From Candidatus Parcubacteria bacterium (GTDB taxonomy: Bacteria; Patescibacteriota; Patescibacteriia; UBA1558; GWA2-36-10), in assembly GCA_023246135.1 (NCBI GenBank), contig JAHFJB010000009.1, positions 1-9,058 of the forward strand: a stretch of DNA of 9,058 bases, read 5' to 3'. The position numbers and the translations under genes are program-made. The notes under the pieces are model-generated. The model was not told the origin of the DNA, did not search any database, and saw nothing but the letters and a program-made list of their open reading frames with translations. Each line of letters opens with the position of its first letter. Within the stretch, counting starts at the first letter, position 1. Positions 5,513 through 9,058 of the stretch are shown piece by piece.

Positions 5513-7546
5513 ATGATGAACGTAAAATTATTAGCCATCTTAGCTGCCTTAATCTCCATTGTTTTTGGAGTGATTTTGATCAAAAAAATCTTGGCCAAAG
5601 CCAACGGCGATGAAAAAATGAAAGAGATTGCTGAGGCTATACAAACTGGCGCTAAAGCCTATCTTATTCGCCAATACAAAACCATTGCCTATATCGCTGT
5701 TGTACTATTTTTTGTTTTAGGATTCACTATTGACTGGAGCACTGCCCTAGCCTTTGTTATCGGCGCCGCTCTGTCGGCAGCAGCTGGCATCATTGGCATG
5801 AATGTCTCGGTCCGAACCAATGTCCGTACAGCTGAAGCGGCCAAAACTAGCATCCAGGCCGCTATGAACTTGGCAGTATTAGGCGGAGCTGTCACTGGCA
5901 TGCTAGTCGTCGGCCTAGCCTTACTCGGCGTTGCCGGCCTATATAGCCTGCCGTTCATTACGGTCAAACATTTGATTGGACTGGGCTTTGGTGGCAGTTT
6001 AATCTCAGTCTTTGCTCGACTCGGTGGGGGCATATTTACCAAAGCGGCTGATGTTGGCGCTGACTTAGTTGGTAAGGTAGAAGCTGGCATCCCTGAAGAT
6101 GATCCCCGAAACCCAGCGGTTATTGCTGACAATGTCGGTGACAATGTCGGTGACTGTGCTGGTATGGCAGCTGACTTATTTGAAACCTATGCTGTTACTC
6201 TGGTAGCTGCTATGCTCTTAGGTACTCTAACTTTTAGAGGCGTAGACAATGCCGTACTTTATCCTATTGCCCTAGGCGCTGTATCTATCTTCGCTTCTAT
6301 TATCGGTTTATTTTTTATCAGACTATCAAAAAAACAAAGTGTAGAAGAAATTACCAAAAATGGAGGCATTATGAAAGCTCTCTACAAGGGCCTGATTGCC
6401 GCTGGTGTGCTAGCTATGATCGGCTTTTACTTTGTAACCAAGACCATGATGTCTGATCTTATCAGTGAAAAATATACACACATTTATTACGCCTCTTTAG
6501 TTGGCTTAGTTGTCACTGGTTTTATTGTTTGGATAACCGAATACTATACTTCTACAAAATACAAACCAGTAAAATCTATTGCCAAGGCCTCAGAAACTGG
6601 CCACGGCACCAATGTGATTCAGGGGCTAGCTGTATCTATGAAAGCTACTGCTTGGCCAGTAATAGTCATTGTAGCTGGCATCTTGGTGGCTTACTATTTT
6701 GCTGGACTCTACGGCATTGCTGTAGCGGCTATGAGTATGCTCAGCTTAGCCGGCATCATTGTCACTATTGACGCTTATGGGCCGATTACTGACAATGCTG
6801 GCGGTATTGCTGAGATGGCTGGCCTACCAGAAGAAGTAAGAAACATTACTGATCCACTAGACGCCGTTGGCAACACTACCAAAGCTGTTACCAAGGGTTA
6901 TGCTATTGCTTCAGCCGGATTAGCTGCTTTAGTGCTATTTGCCGCCTATACCGAAGAGCTCTTAGTAGCTGGTAAAGATATAATTTTTACTCTCAATAAT
7001 CCTTATGTTTTAGCGGGACTGTTTATCGGCGGATTATTGCCATATCTATTTGGAGCTCTATCTATGGAAGCAGTTGGCAAAACCGCTGGCTACATTGTCC
7101 AAGAAGTACGCCGACAATTTAAAGAAAAACCCGGCATCATGACTGGCACTGACAAACCAGATTACACCAAAGCTGTAGACATAGTTACCAAGGGTGCCCT
7201 TAAACAAATGATTGTGCCCGCCCTAATTCCAGTCTTTGCTCCAGTCTTAATAATGATTATTTTTAGAGACAACGGTTGGCAAGTTTTAGGTGGCACCTTG
7301 GTCGGCAGTATTGTCACCGGCATATTTCTTGCCATTTCCATGACTTCCGGCGGCGGGGCTTGGGATAATGCCAAAAAATATATTGAGAGTGGACATTTCG
7401 GTGGCAAGGGTTCCGATGCCCACAAAGCAGCCGTCACTGGTGACACAGTTGGTGATCCTTACAAAGACACAGCTGGACCAGCTATTAATCCCATGATCAA
7501 AATTCTCAATGTTGTCGCTTTACTTCTAATCGCTATCTTATTATAA
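5513..7546 (+). CDS. hppA: K+-independent H+-translocating membrane pyrophosphatase
   Basis: The enzyme hydrolyses PPi and pumps protons across the cytoplasmic membrane, conserving energy from biosynthetic PPi; in the opposite direction it can make PPi. The 677 residues give about 16 membrane helices, as expected. Substrate-binding loops are intact: [11 protein letters not shown] (180-190), [19 protein letters not shown] (196-214), [12 protein letters not shown] (426-437), [12 protein letters not shown] (614-625) and [20 protein letters not shown] (634-653). The [10 protein letters not shown] segment (453-462) has Lys457 and Thr460, at the positions that separate K+-independent enzymes (Lys/Thr) from K+-dependent ones (Ala/Gly or similar). 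This predicts a K+-independent proton pump, since known K+-independent members pump H+ rather than Na+. Two ATGs stand in tandem at 5513 and 5516; neither has a Shine-Dalgarno. The 23-nt gap after nusA suggests cotranscription. Confidence 0.97.
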   Translation: MMNVKLLAILAALISIVFGVILIKKILAKANGDEKMKEIAEAIQTGAKAYLIRQYKTIAYIAVVLFFVLGFTIDWSTALAFVIGAALSAAAGIIGMNVSVRTNVRTAEAAKTSIQAAMNLAVLGGAVTGMLVVGLALLGVAGLYSLPFITVKHLIGLGFGGSLISVFARLGGGIFTKAADVGADLVGKVEAGIPEDDPRNPAVIADNVGDNVGDCAGMAADLFETYAVTLVAAMLLGTLTFRGVDNAVLYPIALGAVSIFASIIGLFFIRLSKKQSVEEITKNGGIMKALYKGLIAAGVLAMIGFYFVTKTMMSDLISEKYTHIYYASLVGLVVTGFIVWITEYYTSTKYKPVKSIAKASETGHGTNVIQGLAVSMKATAWPVIVIVAGILVAYYFAGLYGIAVAAMSMLSLAGIIVTIDAYGPITDNAGGIAEMAGLPEEVRNITDPLDAVGNTTKAVTKGYAIASAGLAALVLFAAYTEELLVAGKDIIFTLNNPYVLAGLFIGGLLPYLFGALSMEAVGKTAGYIVQEVRRQFKEKPGIMTGTDKPDYTKAVDIVTKGALKQMIVPALIPVFAPVLIMIIFRDNGWQVLGGTLVGSIVTGIFLAISMTSGGGAWDNAKKYIESGHFGGKGSDAHKAAVTGDTVGDPYKDTAGPAINPMIKILNVVALLLIAILL

Positions 7547-7560
7547 ATCAACGTAAAAGC

Positions 7561-7599
7561 CTTATTTTATCCCCCGGCGAAGCCGGGAGATAAAATAAG
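7561..7599. other. Long intergenic hairpin without U-tract between hppA and tig
   Basis: CTTATTTTATC (7561-7571) pairs perfectly with GATAAAATAAG (7589-7599). Inside it, after a C/A mismatch, CCCGGC (7573-7578) pairs with GCCGGG (7582-7587) around the loop GAA. The 17 bp are far more than expected by chance. An A-rich stretch, not a T-tract, follows on the plus strand, and the minus strand has none either, so it is not a standard terminator. It ends 14 nt before the tig ATG. It may be an RNA processing or stabilising element or a short palindromic repeat. Confidence 0.85.
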
Positions 7600-7613
7600 A
7601 CAAACAAAAAAAT

Positions 7614-8894
7614 ATGCAAGTTACTAAAAAAGATCTAGCCAATGGACAGATTGAACTCACTATTGAAGTAACAGTAGAGGAAATCAAGCCTCACTTGGAT
7701 AAAGCCACGGCTCGCTTAGCTAAGACTAATAAAATTCCGGGATTCCGCCCGGGTAAAGCGCCGGCTGATATGGTAAAAAATCAGTTCGGTGAAATGGCTG
7801 TGTATCAAGAAGCTACCAATGATGTTATTAGCGATTCTTTTTACAAAGCAGTTAAGCAAGAGAATCTACAAACCATTGGCCAACCGGAAATAAAACTGGA
7901 AAAAGTTGCTCCTAATAACAACATCATTTATACTGCCACTGTCTCCTTACTGCCATCCGTCACTTTGGGCAAATGGGCTGAGGTCAGTGTCAAGAAAAAT
8001 AATGTAACAGCCACCACTGAAGAAATTGAAAAAACTCTCAAACAAGTACAAAACATGAATGTCAAAGAAACAGTAGTTGCTAGAGCGGCTAAAACTGGTG
8101 ATAAGGTAGAAATTGACTTTGAAGTCTTAATAAACAAAGCGGTGATTGAAGGTGGCAAGAGCTACAAATACCCAGTAATCCTGGGTGAGGGCCATATGAT
8201 TCCTGGTTTTGAAGATAAATTATCTGGTCATAAAGCCAATGATGAATTGGAATTTGACCTTACATTTCCTGAAAAATATTTTCAAAAAAATCTAGCCAAC
8301 AAATTAGCTACTTTCAAGGTTAAGGTGGTCGCTATCTATGAAAGAGAATTGCCAACCTTGGATGATGAGCTAGCCAAAAAATTAGGCTTTGATGATATGG
8401 CTAAACTCAAGACCAAGCTAACAACCAATATCACTGAAGACAAGGCTGCCAAAGAAGAAGACAGGGTTACCAATGAGGCGGTCAAGGCTATCATTGACAC
8501 TGCAACTATTGGTGCTGTACCGGAAAACTTGATTGACCATGAAATCCACAAAATGATTCATGAGCTAGAGCACAGCATCAATACGCAAGGGCTGGATTTG
8601 CCTAGCTATCTAACATCTATCAACAAAACCCACGATGATTTGCACAAAGACTTTCATGATCAAGCAGTGGAAAGAGTCAAAGCGGCTCTAATATTAAGGG
8701 GACTTGCCAAAGAAGAAAAAATTGACGTTAGCGAAGAAGAGTTACAAAAAGAGCTAACTCGGCAAGCTGAAGCTTATGGTGATAATGAAGAGGCCCAGAA
8801 AAATCTCAAAGACCCGAACTATCGTTATTACTTAAGTAATTACCTAACCAACCAGAAAGTCATAAAATTCATTACTAATAAAATTGTAAAATAA
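7614..8894 (+). CDS. tig: Trigger factor (ribosome-associated chaperone, peptidyl-prolyl isomerase)
   Basis: Trigger factor sits at the ribosomal exit tunnel, shields nascent chains and can catalyse prolyl isomerisation. The 426 residues have the full three-part build. The N-terminal ribosome-binding domain (1-115) contains the signature IPGFRPGKAP (41-50), the loop that contacts ribosomal protein L23. An FKBP-type isomerase domain covers about 150-245, with GDKVEIDFE (162-170), the LGEGHMIPGFEDKLSGHK block (190-207) and the ATFKVKVVAI strand (232-241). The helical C-terminal chaperone arms (about 250-426) are rich in Glu and Lys. The gene follows hppA after a 67-nt gap holding a long hairpin and no clear promoter, so it is probably read through from nusA-hppA. 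The ATG at 7614 has an A-rich leader and no Shine-Dalgarno. A strong terminator follows 9 nt after the stop. In many bacteria tig precedes clpP/clpX; here it does not. Confidence 0.96.
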   Translation: MQVTKKDLANGQIELTIEVTVEEIKPHLDKATARLAKTNKIPGFRPGKAPADMVKNQFGEMAVYQEATNDVISDSFYKAVKQENLQTIGQPEIKLEKVAPNNNIIYTATVSLLPSVTLGKWAEVSVKKNNVTATTEEIEKTLKQVQNMNVKETVVARAAKTGDKVEIDFEVLINKAVIEGGKSYKYPVILGEGHMIPGFEDKLSGHKANDELEFDLTFPEKYFQKNLANKLATFKVKVVAIYERELPTLDDELAKKLGFDDMAKLKTKLTTNITEDKAAKEEDRVTNEAVKAIIDTATIGAVPENLIDHEIHKMIHELEHSINTQGLDLPSYLTSINKTHDDLHKDFHDQAVERVKAALILRGLAKEEKIDVSEEELQKELTRQAEAYGDNEEAQKNLKDPNYRYYLSNYLTNQKVIKFITNKIVK

Positions 8895-8902
8895 ATTATC
8901 CT

Positions 8903-8938
8903 AAACCCGCCCCGCTTTCGCGGGGCGGGTTTATTTTT
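8903..8938 (+). terminator. Strong intrinsic terminator after tig
   Basis: AAACCCGCCCCGC (8903-8915) pairs perfectly with GCGGGGCGGGTTT (8920-8932) around the loop TTTC, a 13-bp GC-rich stem followed by ATTTTT. It begins 8 nt after the tig stop and closes the nusA-hppA-tig unit. The A-tract at 8903-8905 is too short to predict efficient termination from the other side. Confidence 0.92.
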
Positions 8939-8978
8939 ATTCCTGTTTCTGCTAAGCTGAAATAACTGACAAAAACAT

Positions 8979-9058
8979 ATGACTAGCCTTAAAATATCCG
9001 AAAAAATCACCAATCACCAACCTTTAGCTGACCGCTTGCGACCTAGTGTTTTAGGTGA
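8979..9058 (+). CDS. rarA: Start of a probable RarA (MgsA) AAA+ ATPase, cut by the window edge
   Basis: Only 26 complete codons are present. They read MTSLKISEKITN then HQPLADRLRPSVLG, and the frame stays open to the edge. The QPLAxRxRP motif just before an AAA+ domain is characteristic of RarA, a replication-fork associated recombination factor related to the clamp loader; E. coli RarA has QPLAARMRP at the same place. RuvB and DnaX have a similar xRP segment but lack the preceding QPLA. The gene lies after a strong terminator, so it should have its own promoter, but I see no convincing one in 8939-8978. No Shine-Dalgarno precedes the ATG. The Walker motifs lie outside the window. Confidence 0.65.
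   Translation, partial: MTSLKISEKITNHQPLADRLRPSVLG

Noticed and set aside
5404..5613. Plus-strand frame bridging the end of nusA and the start of hppA, and another at 6529-6771 inside hppA
   Set aside because: Both are out-of-frame readings of conserved coding sequence; no motif or initiation signal supports them.
6128..6151. Tandem identical 12-mer in hppA
   Set aside because: It encodes the universally conserved DNVGDNVGD substrate-binding motif of membrane pyrophosphatases, so it reflects protein constraint and not a recent repeat.
7561..7599. Reading the hppA-tig hairpin as an intrinsic terminator
   Set aside because: No T-tract follows on either strand; the bases after the stem are A-rich.
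8979..9058. Assigning the right-edge gene to ruvB
   Set aside because: RuvB has an RP segment before its AAA+ domain, but the preceding QPLA and its spacing fit RarA better; with only 26 codons RuvB is not fully excluded.
1..9058. CRISPR array, mobile element, phage or defence system
   Set aside because: No regularly spaced repeats, transposase or integrase motifs, terminal inverted repeats, or defence-type domains are visible; the gene content is housekeeping.

Overview
The window looks like a stretch of core genome from a bacterium of the Candidate Phyla Radiation (Patescibacteria), most likely of the Parcubacteria group. I infer this from the combination of a CarS-type CDP-lipid synthase (archaeal-looking, but frequent in these bacteria), a NusA with an enlarged N-terminal domain and a short Lys-rich tail, nusA placed next to a membrane pyrophosphatase instead of rimP/infB, AT-rich and very short intergenic regions, and almost no Shine-Dalgarno sequences. 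No marker in the window fixes the lineage, so this is an inference of moderate strength.

Layout. A tRNA-Glu(UUC) gene lies at the left edge on the plus strand and converges on a minus-strand pair: a CarS-family synthase followed 3 nt later by glmS. This pair makes activated envelope precursors (a CDP-activated lipid and glucosamine-6-phosphate). It is read from a promoter overlapping that of a divergent, plus-strand class I methyltransferase (2600-3223). Next on the plus strand come an unrecognised three-helix membrane protein (3305-3718), a YraN/UPF0102 nuclease-fold protein (3777-4118), NusA (4215-5489), a K+-independent H+-translocating membrane pyrophosphatase (5513-7546) and trigger factor (7614-8894). 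A strong intrinsic terminator follows, then the first 80 bases of what looks like rarA, cut by the window edge.

How the genes fit together. nusA, hppA and tig probably form one transcript from a good sigma-70-type promoter at 4123-4151. Transcription, energy coupling across the membrane and folding of nascent proteins are general housekeeping functions, and nothing suggests a dedicated pathway. The most interesting signals are RNA hairpins at gene boundaries: a terminator-like hairpin directly after the nusA promoter (possible attenuator), a terminator-like hairpin ending 2 nt before the only possible yraN start codon, and a long hairpin without a U-tract between hppA and tig.

I found no mobile element, CRISPR array, phage gene, defence system or obviously novel multi-gene system. 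All gene-free gaps are shorter than 100 bases.
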